The notes under the pieces are model-generated. The model searched no databases, was not told the DNA's origin, and was given only the letters and a program-made list of their open reading frames with translations. DNA of 39,338 nucleotides from Candidatus Coprocola pullicola (GTDB lineage: Bacteria; Bacillota; Clostridia; Lachnospirales; Anaerotignaceae), in contig DVLQ01000039.1 of the NCBI GenBank assembly GCA_018715395.1, forward strand, positions 1-39,338. Reading direction: 5' to 3'. Numbering within the stretch: position 1 is the first letter of the stretch; every line of letters starts with the position of its first letter. This document shows, one piece after another, positions 14,842-23,697 of the stretch. Both the position numbers and the translations under genes were made by a program.

Positions 14842-16254
14842 ATGAAATTAAGGAAAAGAAAGAAATATTTTTTATTACTGTTGTCAGCGCCCATTTTTTT
14901 TAGTATTATGACAAAACGTCCAGAGGGAACCTCCATAGAAAGTTCTTATAAAGGAGCTTCTGCACTTACATTTTTATATGACTTAACTTATGAAAAAAAT
15001 GGAGAAATCATAAAAGAACAAAATATACTTTCAGCAGAATTGGATATGATTGAGCAAGCAGAAAATTTTATTTTATTAGATTTATTTTTATATAATGATG
15101 CTTACAATAAACAAATAGAAATTTATCCTCAAACAACAAAAATCATAACAGATGCATTGATTGCAAAAAAGAAACAAAAACCAGAAATGGATATTATATT
15201 TATTACAGACCCTATCAATGGTTTTTATGGAGCTTATGAAGAAAAAAATGCAAAGGCTATGAAGGAAAATGGTATCGTTGTAATAGAAACAGATTTAGAT
15301 AAATTAAAAGATTCCAATGCTTTGTATTCGGGATATTATCGTTTTTTTGTAAAACCATTTGGAAACAATGGGAAAGGATGGATAAAAAATCCTATGGATG
15401 AAACGGCACCGGATGTTAACATACGTTCTATATTAAAATTAGCAAATTTTAAAGCAAATCATAGAAAAACTTTGATTACAGAAAAAGAAGCATTGATTGC
15501 TTCAGCAAATCCTCATGACGCTAGCAGTTATCATTCTAATGTAGCTGTACGGTTTCAAAGTGATGTGATACAACAAATGATAGAAGGGGAACGAACTGTC
15601 GCAGATTTTTCTGGTACTGTGTTGCCAAATTTAGTTTATAAAGGTACTGCAAATACATATTTACCGGAAGTTCAGGTACGATATTTGACGGAAAGAGGAA
15701 TTTTTAATGGATTAATACAAAACATTCAACAAGCACAAAAGGGGGACTCGATTTACATAGGTATTTTTTATATTACAGATTTTGATTTATTAGATGCCAT
15801 TGAAGAAGCTGATAAAAGAGGGGTTTCCATTTATATTGTAGCAGACCCAAACAAAGATGCTTTTGGAATCAACAAAGATGGTTCTCCTAATCGTACAGTG
15901 TTAACACAACTGCATAAAAAAAGTGAAAATATACAAATTCGCTGGTATGATACCCATGGAGAGCAGTATCATACAAAAATGGCTTATTTTGATTTAAAGC
16001 AAAAGAATGTTGTAATACTTGGTTCGGGAAATTATACAAGAAAAAATTTAAAAGGATATAATTTAGAAGCGGATTTAGAAATTGTGACATCAAAAGAAAA
16101 TGCTTTTTCAAAAGAAGTATTTGATTATTTTCAGAGGATATGGCAAAATCAATCCGGAAACTATACAGTGCCTTTTGAAAACTATGAGGAAAATAGTATC
16201 ATAAAAAAATGGATTTATTATATACAAGAAACGACAGGACTTTGTACCTATTAA
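14842..16254 (+). CDS. Membrane-anchored phospholipase D-like protein
   Basis: 470 residues. A basic N-terminus and short hydrophobic stretch (KKYFLLLLSAPIFFSIM) form a signal anchor, so the body is probably outside the membrane. Two PLD-superfamily HxK halves are visible: ANHRKTLI followed by ASANPHD near residue 205, and QYHTKMAYF followed by GSGNYT near residue 376. Each lacks the classical Asp in its usual place, as in cardiolipin-synthase-like and minimal PLD proteins. It may hydrolyse or transfer phospholipid head groups or act as a nuclease. ATG 14842 is preceded by AGGAGGAG. Two miniature elements were inserted one after the other just upstream of this ribosome site, so present expression may depend on element promoters. 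Confidence 0.8.
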   Translation: MKLRKRKKYFLLLLSAPIFFSIMTKRPEGTSIESSYKGASALTFLYDLTYEKNGEIIKEQNILSAELDMIEQAENFILLDLFLYNDAYNKQIEIYPQTTKIITDALIAKKKQKPEMDIIFITDPINGFYGAYEEKNAKAMKENGIVVIETDLDKLKDSNALYSGYYRFFVKPFGNNGKGWIKNPMDETAPDVNIRSILKLANFKANHRKTLITEKEALIASANPHDASSYHSNVAVRFQSDVIQQMIEGERTVADFSGTVLPNLVYKGTANTYLPEVQVRYLTERGIFNGLIQNIQQAQKGDSIYIGIFYITDFDLLDAIEEADKRGVSIYIVADPNKDAFGINKDGSPNRTVLTQLHKKSENIQIRWYDTHGEQYHTKMAYFDLKQKNVVILGSGNYTRKNLKGYNLEADLEIVTSKENAFSKEVFDYFQRIWQNQSGNYTVPFENYEENSIIKKWIYYIQETTGLCTY

Positions 16255-16277
16255 AGAAAAGAAATGGTTTGCCATAG

Positions 16278-16688
16278 CTTAGTATGTCACAAAAGCCCCA
16301 TTGAGACTTTTGTAAGTTTGATTGATGAATAAAGCCTGCATACAAGCTTTGCCTTCACCAAAGTCCTGAAATACGGGATTTTTATGGGCGAAAATAAATT
16401 CCGTTTGCGGATTACATTCAGGGAATGAAGAGTTCCCTGAATGCTTGCACACATCAAAAGAAGTTTTTTGACAGTCTGAGATTGGCTTAGTATGTCACAA
16501 AAGCCCCATTGAGACTTTTATGAGTTTGATTGATGAATAAAGCCTGCATACAAAATTTGCCTTCGCCAAAGTCCTGAAATATGGGATTTTTATTGATGAA
16601 AATAAATTCCGTTTGCGGATTGCATTCAGGGAATGAAGAGTTCCCTGAATGCTTGCACGCATCAAAAGAAGTTTTTTGACAGTCTGAG
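16278..16688 (+). repeat. Tandem 208-bp repeat (two units) after the PLD-like gene
   Basis: Units 16278-16480 and 16486-16688 are almost identical and offset by 208 bp. Each holds a decayed AAAAGCCCC..GACTTTT hairpin near its start, a strong stem GCATTCAGGGAA/TTCCCTGAATGC with loop TGAAGAG (first unit at about 16415-16443), and the end TTTTTTGACAGTCTGAG. The pair is bounded by direct copies of GAAATGGTTTGCCATA (16261-16276 and 16688-16703), itself a small hairpin. A third, diverged copy is at 8982-9190. The minus-strand ORF 16487-16702 is a chance frame, broken in the other unit. Confidence 0.9.
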
Positions 16689-16714
16689 AAATGGTTTGCC
16701 ATATCTTTTTTTGT
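16689..16714. terminator. Hairpin with T run shared by convergent genes
   Basis: ATGG-TTTG-CCAT followed by ATCTTTTTTT. The same hairpin precedes the repeat at 16264-16275, so the original PLD-gene terminator appears to have been duplicated or split by the 208-bp repeats. Confidence 0.55.
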
Positions 16715-16722
16715 AAATAATA

Positions 16723-17418
16723 TTAAGGATAATATTGGTTATATTCTTCAGTATATTCTATAGCAGATTGCTGTTGCTGAAGTAAATGTTCTGCCTCTGC
16801 ACGAATTTTTTCCTCTTGTTGTTGACGTTGTTGTAATAAATGTTCTGCTTCCATACGAATTCTTTCTTCATATTGTTTGTTTTTGAGCTGAGCAAACATC
16901 TGCTCTTTATTTTGGAATGTAATGTTTTCAAAATAATAGATGTCTTCTATATTATCTATTTGTATATTCATATTTGTGGGAACGTATAATATAGCGTCTG
17001 GATAATTTTGCAGTTGTTTTACAATACTTTTATTGATGGTTTCTTTATCAAAAGAAAATGTTCCAAAAGCACGCTCTGTATAAATTTTTGCAGTTTTCTC
17101 ATCCGGATAAGAAACGGAAATTTTATTTGCAGAAGCATAGGTAATTTCTCCGGTGCCATATAATTCTAAATAGGCTGTATCGTTTGGTGATTGTTTTACA
17201 ACAATATCATTGTAGTAATAGTATCTGTCTGAAAAATCAATTTTTAATGTTTCTACAGACTGGTCAATTTCAATTTTTTCCGGTGTTAAGGTAGTAATTT
17301 GCAGCAAATTTTCTATGTTGTTAAGGGTTGTTTTGATACCAAGAGGAAGTGTGATTGCAAAACCAATTAATGAGATAAAAAATATTGCTGTAAAAGTTAA
17401 AGTGATTTTTTTGAACAT
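16723..17418 (-). CDS. Membrane-anchored DUF4097-like envelope protein
   Basis: 231 residues. An N-terminal membrane helix (LTFTAIFFISLIGFAITLPLG) is followed by a beta-rich region (SVETLKIDFSDRYYYYNDI, FGTFSFDKETINKSIV) of the kind found in DUF4097 putative adhesins that accompany DUF1700 genes. The C-terminus has two 18-residue Gln/Glu-rich repeats (MEAEHLLQQRQQQEE and AEAEHLLQQQQS), probably a coiled coil. ATG 17418 is one base after the previous stop, with AAAGGAGG inside the upstream gene, so translation is coupled. The PadR/DUF1700/DUF4097 set is a recurring Firmicute operon tied to envelope homeostasis. Assignment rests mainly on context. Confidence 0.7.
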   Translation of the reverse strand: MFKKITLTFTAIFFISLIGFAITLPLGIKTTLNNIENLLQITTLTPEKIEIDQSVETLKIDFSDRYYYYNDIVVKQSPNDTAYLELYGTGEITYASANKISVSYPDEKTAKIYTERAFGTFSFDKETINKSIVKQLQNYPDAILYVPTNMNIQIDNIEDIYYFENITFQNKEQMFAQLKNKQYEERIRMEAEHLLQQRQQQEEKIRAEAEHLLQQQQSAIEYTEEYNQYYP

Positions 17419-17419
17419 A

Positions 17420-18178
17420 TTATACAGCCTCCTTTTTCAAAGCAGCTTTATTTTTTTTGAGAATGTAGTTTTTTATCAAAATGATATTTTTTATTAAAAT
17501 GTAGTAAGTTAATAGCGCAAACAATCCGCCCAAAGCAAAAGCAGCAATAGTGATAAATATAACAGATACAGAAATAAGCAGCGGTAAATAAGAGATAGAA
17601 AAGCCTAAGCAGAAAATACCAAATATACCGCAGCCCACGAAAAAAAGTGCTGAACCAATACAAAAGCTATATACTACTGTGATAAAAAATATTTGTAAAA
17701 AAGCAAATACAAAAAAAAGAAATATGGATTTTATCATAGAAACAATTCCATTTGTACCTTTTTTTACGTTTTCACTAATATGAGATGTACTTTGCTTTGC
17801 AGTATCTAAAATATCTGTAGACGCCATTTTATCACTAGCAGAACGAAATGTTTTTTCGGTGCCTTTTTTTAATGTAGCAAATGTTTTTTCTGTTCCCTTT
17901 TTTAATGTAGCAAATGTTTTTTCAGTACCTTCTTTGAGATTATGTAATGTTTGGTCTAATTTTTCTGTTTTCGTATTGCTCCCATATTCTTCTATAAATT
18001 GCTGTGCAATTATTTCAGGGTCTCCTAATTTGGCAGAAATTTCAGTATCTGTTTTATTTTGTCTTCTGCCGTCATTAAAATATTCTTCATAATCTCTTAA
18101 AATATCATCAATTTCTGATTTTGACATATGTTTTTTTAAAAGACTTTCTAAAGCTTGTAGATAGCTTTCTTTTGTCAT
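17420..18178 (-). CDS. DUF1700 membrane protein
   Basis: About 252 residues from ATG 18178, preceded by AAGGAAGG; the track's earlier start at 18196 lacks a ribosome site. Residues 1-70 are the DUF1700 helical module (ESYLQALESLLKKHMSKSEI, ILRDYEEYFNDG, KLGDPEIIAQQFIEEYG). Then come three 11-residue repeats, KKGTEKTFATL, and a C-terminal half with about four membrane helices (IFLFFVFAFLQIFFITVVY onward). Relatives sit beside PadR repressors and are thought to act with them in envelope stress sensing. It lies second in the PadR operon. Confidence 0.88.
   Translation of the reverse strand: MTKESYLQALESLLKKHMSKSEIDDILRDYEEYFNDGRRQNKTDTEISAKLGDPEIIAQQFIEEYGSNTKTEKLDQTLHNLKEGTEKTFATLKKGTEKTFATLKKGTEKTFRSASDKMASTDILDTAKQSTSHISENVKKGTNGIVSMIKSIFLFFVFAFLQIFFITVVYSFCIGSALFFVGCGIFGIFCLGFSISYLPLLISVSVIFITIAAFALGGLFALLTYYILIKNIILIKNYILKKNKAALKKEAV
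17845..17945. repeat. Intragenic 33-bp minisatellite in the DUF1700 gene
   Basis: Three units of 33 bp encode the 11-residue repeat EGTEKTFATLK. Two are nearly identical at DNA level (TTTAATGTAGCAAATGTTTT), the third is diverged. Copy number could vary without breaking the frame. Confidence 0.8.
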
Positions 18179-18247
18179 AAAAATCCTTCCTTTCAATGAT
18201 ATGGTTTATTATATATTACGAATATGATCAATAAAATCCTTCGTATG

Positions 18248-18574
18248 TTATTGATTTGTTTTTGATTTTCCTTTTAATATGTCATTGACCATTTGAGAAA
18301 ATTCTTGCCAATCATTTTCTAAAGAACCCAGATAGGCTTTGCCTTTTTCTGTAATATGGTAGTATTTTCTGGCAGGACCTATGGTGCTTTCTTTTAAATA
18401 AGTGACAAAATATTCCTCTGTAGTCAAGCGTCGCAATATGGGATAAACAGTCCCTTCGTTGATGTCTGTATAAGAGGCAATGCTTTGTACGATTTCATAG
18501 CCATACATATCTTGTTTTTTAATTAGAGCCAGCACACACATTTCGATGATGCCCTTGCGAAACTGTGTATTCAT
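18248..18574 (-). CDS. PadR-family transcriptional regulator
   Basis: 108 residues, a short PadR (subfamily 1). The winged helix spans about residues 5-80: FRKGIIEMCVLALIKKQDMYGYEIVQ, NEGTVYPILRRL, and the wing with GPARKYYHITEKGKAYL. ATG 18574 has AGGAGG 6 nt upstream. It heads the minus-strand operon with DUF1700 and DUF4097-like genes and probably represses it. A miniature IS6-like element lies 24 nt upstream of the ATG, between the ribosome site and whatever promoter originally drove the operon. Confidence 0.93.
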   Translation of the reverse strand: MNTQFRKGIIEMCVLALIKKQDMYGYEIVQSIASYTDINEGTVYPILRRLTTEEYFVTYLKESTIGPARKYYHITEKGKAYLGSLENDWQEFSQMVNDILKGKSKTNQ

Positions 18575-18598
18575 AGAAAACCTCCTTTCTATTATTTG

Positions 18599-18995
18599 GA
18601 TTGTGTTATGTTAAAATGATATAGGCAACAGCAGTACAATAAAATGAACAAAAACACTGTTTGTCCCGGAAAGAAACTGTTTCTATGCATAAATATAAAA
18701 ATTACTTTTAAAGATTTTGTTATTTCTTGTCTATATTGTTTTTCTTATTGGTTTTATCGTTATGGAAAAGATAATTATGGGTGTGAAATCTGCTCTGGAT
18801 ATTCTTTCTAATTTTTTGTTTTATTGTGATTTTATCCATAACCATTCTGATTTGTTCGGACAAGACTCTGCTTTTGTTACAAGTGTTGCATACTCTCAAG
18901 AACAAGCAAACCACTGGTTTTTATTTTAAAAAAGTTTTTTAATCTCACTTTTATTTGTATGCACTTTTTTGAAATTACATTAAATTAACAGAATC
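18599..18995 (-). mobile_element. Miniature IS6-like element, copy C (397 bp)
   Basis: Ends GATTGTGTTATGTTAAAATGAT (left) and ATTAAATTAACAGAATC (right), flanked by a perfect 8-bp duplication ATTATTTG (18591-18598 and 18996-19003). It is in reverse orientation, so the end that faces genes in the other copies faces the padR gene here, again 4 nt from AGGAGG beyond the duplication. An internal deletion fuses the transposase N- and C-terminal parts into a 70-codon frame (18717-18929), which is not a real gene. Confidence 0.93.
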
Positions 18996-19016
18996 ATTAT
19001 TTGAACAGTTCTAGCT

Positions 19017-19053
19017 ATTACGTTGTAGTAATTATAACATACTACTTTGTAAT
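19017..19053. promoter_or_regulatory. BlaI/MecI-type operator dyad
   Basis: ATTACGTTGTAGTA (19017-19030), 9 nt, TACTACTTTGTAAT (19040-19053): inverted arms matching at 11 of 14 positions. The three mismatches fall in the centre of TTAC-NNN-GTA, the kind of half-site bound by BlaI-type repressors. TATAAC (19033-19038) between the arms could be the -10. Confidence 0.6.
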
Positions 19054-19162
19054 AAACAATACTTGTTTATGAATAATATATTAATTTTTTCGAAAGAAAG
19101 GTTGGCAAATTGTTGCTACAGTTGTATGATATCAATATCATACGGATGTAAGAGTTGATGAT

Positions 19163-19535
19163 ATGGAAAAATTGATACGCTTATCAGATACAGAATTAGA
19201 AGTGAGGAAAGTGGTTTGGAAAAAGGAAAGCGGTGTTTCTACCTCTCAAATTAAAGCTGTTCTACACAAACAAAGACCATAGAATATTTCACCATTACAG
19301 ACACGTTTAAACCATTTGATAGATAGAGGATTTTTAAGCAGCTATAAAGAAGGAAAAAATAAATTATATCATATTATATATAGAGGAAGAAACTTATTTA
19401 GCATTTGAAAATTGTTGTTTTTTTAAAAAACTATATGAAAATTCTTTGATAAAATTAGTAGCCTCTCTTTATGAAAGTAAGTCTATTACAAAAACAGATT
19501 TGAAAGAATTAGCTAAGTTTATAGAAAAAAGATGA
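19163..19535 (+). pseudogene. BlaI/MecI-family repressor, decayed
   Basis: From ATG 19163: LIRLSDTELEVRKVVWKKESG and STSQIKAVLHKQRP are the BlaI winged helix. TAG at 19280-19282 replaces the conserved Trp of the RPWN-type motif. LQTRLNHLIDRGFLSSYKEGKN follows, then a frameshift near 19380, and the dimerisation part (ETYLAFEN, LVASLYESKSITKTDLKELAKFIEKR) continues to TGA 19533-19535. It was too broken for the ORF track. The operator dyad upstream is still intact. Together with the next gene this was a BlaI-BlaR1 type sensor-repressor pair. Confidence 0.82.
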
Positions 19536-20232
19536 AGGAGCAATAGTATTAATTGTATATTTTGAAACAATGTTTAAAATTTCTATAGAAATGATTCCTT
19601 TTTTGATTCTCCTTTTTTTATTGGAAAACAAAATCAGTAAGCAGTATAAAAGTATATTTTTGTATCATCTATACTTACTGCTTATTATAAGATTACTTTT
19701 GCTTGTTAGTGTTGGAGAATATGCTCTGCTGCAAATTTCTATTGCTAATATCAAATCAGATGAAATGGTTAGTCCAATACAAACAGAGCATAACGCTATA
19801 CAATTAAAAATACTACAAAGTTCTCCCCCTTTTTATGAAGAAAATGATGCTTCTATTTTGGCAGAAAAAGTAATCAGATAGATTATAAAAAATACTGATT
19901 TATGGTTGGGCTATAATAATAGTATTATAGTTGTTTTTAGCTATATTACAATATAGAGCATTTTAAAAAAATGAAAAGAGGAAGAATGTTCATAGAATCC
20001 GAAAATGTTATGCAAATATATCAAAGAGTATGCAAAGAAATGAATATTTAAAAAATACCACAGCTTTGGAATTGTCATGTGATACCAAGTCCTATGTGTT
20101 TTGGATTTTTGAAAAAGGGGATTTATATTACAATAGAAGATTTAACAGAAGAAGAACTGGAAATGCTTTTTAGACATGAGCTGTATCATTATAAAAGGCA
20201 GGATTTGTTTTACAAATTTTTATTGTTACTAG

Positions 20233-21075
20233 AGCATATCTGAAAAGTCCTATGTATTCATCATTTTAACAAAATGGCAATTGCAACAATATGAATAAAA
20301 GCAAAAAAGCAAGAGGCTAACTTATCATATCTAGTAACAATACGACGAAACTGTTTAAGTTTATGAAAAAAATATTCAACCAAATGTCGTTGCTTATAAA
20401 GATGCCAATCCATAAACCATGTTTTTTTGTATTGCGTTTGGGTGGTATCACACAGGTGTATAATGTATTCACAGATTTCTTCGCAACCATATGCTCTATC
20501 AGCACTAATACGACTACCATGAATATCTATTGTTTCAAGCCGAGAGAGGGCGGTGTTACTATCGTGGATTTGACCGCCGGACAGCAGAAATGAAATGGGG
20601 TTGCCTAATTCATCCACAATGGCATAAATTTTGGTACTTTTTCCACCATGACTTGTACCAATAAATTGATTGCATTCTGAATTTAAAGCCCTTTTTTAGC
20701 TCCTGCACTTTGTGGGTGTGCTTTGATATGAGCTAAGATTTTCTAAATCAGCATCAGTGTTTAAAATGTGAAAAACAGTTTCTAAAGTATCATCATCTCG
20801 CCATTTGCAGAATCTACTGTAAACACTTTGGTGAGGAGGATGTCGTCTTCCCATGCAGAACCACTGCGGACAAGCCACATAATTGCATTGAACATTGTTC
20901 TATTATTCCATTTTGGAGGACGTCCTGTTTTGGATACGGGAAAAAATCAGCAATGCGTTCCCATTCTGAATTGCTGAGTTCATATCGTTTTGCCATGTCT
21001 ATCATCTCCTATCCTATCCGGTATTACTATAACATATAATAGACTTTTGTGCACTTTTCACTTTTCAGATACGCT
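20233..21075 (-). mobile_element. IS5-family insertion element (843 bp) with CTAG duplication
   Basis: Terminal inverted repeats AGCATATCTGAAAAGT (left) and, inverted, AGCGTATCTGAAAAGT (right), flanked by CTAG at 20229-20232 and 21076-21079. Size, two-frame transposase and 4-bp target fit the IS427-like subgroup of IS5. It lies inside the M56 pseudogene, against its direction. Confidence 0.92.
20261..21005 (-). pseudogene. IS5-family transposase, decayed
   Basis: The N-terminal part starts near 20993 (MAKRYELSNSEWERIADFFP), with DNA-binding features of the IS5 orfA product. It shifts frame several times (SVYSRFCKWRDDDTLETVFHIL around 20800). The C-terminal part (20261-20617) holds the catalytic segment: GGQIHDSNTALSRLETI, ISADRAYGCEEICEYI and RHLVEYFFHKLKQFRRIVTRYDKL, with the family's late Asp and Glu. 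IS427-like elements use two overlapping frames joined by frameshifting, but the number of breaks here indicates inactivation. Confidence 0.82.
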
Positions 21076-22071
21076 CTAGTTATTATCATTCATTTTTGGA
21101 ATTTTTTTGTGAGAGGATTAGTAAAAAAGGTAGAAAAGGAAATGGAACTTTACTGTGATGATTTTATGATGAAAAAATATACTGCTCAGAAAAGAAAAGT
21201 ATATAGTAATATGTTATTGTCTTTATTACAAGAAAGTACACTAAAAAGACAACTTTTTTATACTACATTTACAAAGTAATGTTGTGATATGAAAAAAAGA
21301 ATAGAAAATATATGGGAAGGAAGAAAAAAGAAAAGAGGATTTGTACTGTCTGTTCTGTGTAGTGTTGCTATTATGATGAGCTATGGATTGGTAGGTTGCA
21401 ACATGTAACAGCAAAATCAACAAGAATAAAGCGACAACACTATTAAGTCTTTTGCAATGTAAAACAAAATATGTAACAGATAATTCCACGGTGGCAAATA
21501 TACTCACTATACTAGACACTGTTGCTGAAGAAGTACAATGCAACGATTTTGAAATACAAAGCAGTCAAGAGCCTTATGACATTATTGTATGCTATAAAAT
21601 AAAAAATTAGGATACTGTATTGGATGGTGATGCTGTATGGAAATCAGATATTTTTCATTCTTATGAAGATCATAGTGCTGTATTGTTTAGTCTAATTGAT
21701 AATCTTGGATATGTGACATATGATTTTGTAAATGAACAGGACAAAAAAGTATGACAATAAACAGAGGGGAATTATTATTTTTAAATGATATTTCTCAAGA
21801 TGATATAGATTCGCCACAAGATTATAAAATTTTTGGGGGTCGGGTGTACACTCATTTTGATAAAATAAATATAACAGCAAATGAAGCAGAAGAACAAAAA
21901 CAGACAAATACTTTTTTGCAAGAAATGATGAAGATAGTTTGCCAAGATATATCAAAAAGAGATAACATTGTTTTGCAACAACAAATATATCCTTATGCTA
22001 TCTCTATATTGGAAGAACACAATGATTTTCCATAAAGCCATTTACTGTCAAATCATAAAGGGGAGCTTATG

Positions 22072-22534
22072 AATACTTTGCAAAGAAAACAAAACAAATA
22101 AGAGATTATGCTTATAAATATGCTTGTATATTCCCTCTCCAAAAGGAAAAAAGCATGAAACAGAAGAAGGAAGTGTTTTTGATTACTATGCTAAAGTAAA
22201 GTACAATATTTTTGAAGTATTACATCAGCCTCAAGGAAATGTGCTTTATTATATACAAACAGATATAAAACCTACAAAAATTGTATTAGATGCACAAGGA
22301 AATATAAAAAATATACAACAACCCATAGAAGGAGAATCTTTGAAGAATTCTGTGAAAGCAATGTGCTAAGAAGATACAGAAATGATACAATCTCTTTTGG
22401 AACAAAATGAAACCATGACAGATATAATATTTGGTTTAGAAAAATTACAAGAAGATATTGCATTATATGTTTACAAAAATCAGTTGGATATTTCCTTTTA
22501 TTCACTAGATGGCATTGATACAATATCATTATAA
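22072..22534 (+). pseudogene. Decayed gene of unknown function after the M56 locus
   Basis: Fragments in two or more frames: MNTLQRKQNK near 22070, IPSPKGKKHETEEGSVFDYYAKVKYNIFEVLHQPQGNVLY (22124-22369), then after a TAA, MIQSLLEQNETMTDIIFGLEKLQEDIALYVYKN to a stop at 22534. Composition is protein-like and collinear, so it may be the tail of the M56 sensor or a separate small gene. I do not recognise the family. Confidence 0.55.
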
Positions 22535-22638
22535 AAATATATTTGTTGCAAAGTGAAAGTAGAGTTGTTAAAATAAAGGATATAAAAAACTTATATGTAT
22601 CAAATAAGACAAAGATGAAAAAAGGGATGGCGTAATCT

Positions 22639-23502
22639 ATGGAAAAGTCTTTGCTTGAAACATTACAACAACGATATGATGAAGGCAAGTATCAATTTAT
22701 AATAGATAAATTATTAGAAATAGAACCGGAAAAATGGGGATATGATTTAACTTGTCTTTTTGCTCGAGCGCTCAATGAATTAGGAGAGTATGAAGATGCT
22801 GTGGGATATCTTTTAAAGGTGGCAAAAGAAGGCAGAAAAGATTATATGTGGTATGTGAGAATGGGATATGCTTACTTTTTGCAAAAGCAATATCAAAAAT
22901 CCAATCAGATGTTTCAAAAAGCATTGAAATTACAGCCCAATAACCAAGAAATATTTCTTTTTGCAACATTGGCTTCCAGTGCGGAAAAAGAAGAAAATAT
23001 CCATGAGCATATAAAAGAAATGATAACACAACTGAAAAAAGTGGGTGAAAAAGCAGACTATATGACGCAAGAAGTAGAAGAAATTATACAAAAATTACCT
23101 GCTGAGGATTGTATATTAAATATTCATACACTTTTGAAAACATTTTCAGATGGAAATATTACATTTCATATTAAAAGAAATTTATTGAAAGACTGGAAAG
23201 GCTCTAGAAATTGCTTTGCTACTAATCGTATTATTATAGATGGTAAGAAAATCGGATTTATGTATCGGGATATACCAAAAGAAGGACAGGATGATAGTGG
23301 ATGGCGATTTACAGCAGGAGATGAAAGCAGCAGTTATATGGCGGATGAAAGAAATTTTGGCTTGTATGACTTGAATTTACTTTGCAATTACGACCCTGAT
23401 ATTATTTCTTTTTTAAACGCACCCTATGGCAAGGCGTATTATAGAGATGAACAAGGTATATTTCGTGAGGCAGAACCCCCAAAATTTAAAAAAAACCAAT
23501 AG
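22639..23502 (+). CDS. TPR protein with C-terminal DUF2185 (Imm33-like) domain
   Basis: 287 residues. The first half contains tetratricopeptide-like helices (YDLTCLFARALNELGEYEDAVGYL, MWYVRMGYAYFLQKQYQKSNQMFQKALKLQPNNQE). The C-terminal ~100 residues match the DUF2185 pattern: CFATNRIIIDGKKIGFMYR, DDSGWRFTAGDES and LYDLNLLCNYDPDIISFL. DUF2185 proteins are often listed as Imm33 immunity proteins in polymorphic toxin loci. No toxin gene is recognisable nearby, so it may be an orphan immunity gene or a domain used otherwise. ATG 22639 follows AAGGGATGG. It is intact, unlike everything for 3 kb upstream. Confidence 0.8.
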   Translation: MEKSLLETLQQRYDEGKYQFIIDKLLEIEPEKWGYDLTCLFARALNELGEYEDAVGYLLKVAKEGRKDYMWYVRMGYAYFLQKQYQKSNQMFQKALKLQPNNQEIFLFATLASSAEKEENIHEHIKEMITQLKKVGEKADYMTQEVEEIIQKLPAEDCILNIHTLLKTFSDGNITFHIKRNLLKDWKGSRNCFATNRIIIDGKKIGFMYRDIPKEGQDDSGWRFTAGDESSSYMADERNFGLYDLNLLCNYDPDIISFLNAPYGKAYYRDEQGIFREAEPPKFKKNQ

Positions 23503-23611
23503 CCAATATTTATAAAACTCTAATATAGTTTTATTTTTAGAAAAAAATTTCAATTAAAAGTTCCGGAAATAATATTGATAAAAAAATCATTTATAATTTA
23601 CAAATAAAAAA

Positions 23612-23683
23612 TTTGATAGGTTTTCTGTATTTTTTTAGAAAGCCTATCAAATAAGACAATCTTAAAAGGGCAAATGCCTTTTT
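23612..23683. terminator. Two terminators between convergent genes
   Basis: A 15-bp stem TTTGATAGGTTTTCT/AGAAAGCCTATCAAA (23612-23651, one G-U pair), then AAAAGGGC-AAAT-GCCTTTTT (23664-23683) followed by more T. The first ends the TPR gene transcript. The second also works on the minus strand for trxB. Confidence 0.85.
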
Positions 23684-23697
23684 TTTATTTCAAAAAA

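Larger units (their letters stand above)
19570..22035 (+). pseudogene. BlaR1/MecR1-like M56 metallopeptidase sensor, decayed and split by an IS
   Basis: Membrane helices at the start (MIPFLILLFLLEN, LLLIIRLLLLVSVG), then several stops. The M56 zinc site RHELYHYKRQDLFYKFLLLL runs to 20228, where the IS5-type element interrupts. Reading resumes at 21080 with VIIIHFWNFFVRGLVKK and EMELYCDDFMMKKY, the second half of the M56 domain. Deleting the IS plus one CTAG joins LLLL to VIIIHFWN in frame. Downstream fragments (MMSYGLVGCNM; QCNDFEIQSSQEPYD; VWKSDIFHSYEDHSAV; 21751-22035) look like the extracellular DUF4825-type sensor region of Firmicute M56 proteins, with further frameshifts. It would sense cell-wall stress and cleave the BlaI-like repressor; now dead. 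Confidence 0.85.

Noticed and set aside
16487-16702. Minus-strand ORF of 71 codons in the second 208-bp unit
   Set aside because: The nearly identical first unit has stops in the same frame, there is no ribosome site, and the sequence is explained by the structured repeat.
18717-18929. Plus-strand ORF of 70 codons in copy C
   Set aside because: It is the fused N- and C-terminal remnants of the IS6-like transposase created by an internal deletion, without catalytic residues.
22639-23502. Toxin-immunity locus
   Set aside because: The DUF2185 domain is Imm33-like, but there is no secretion apparatus or toxin-like gene in the neighbourhood.
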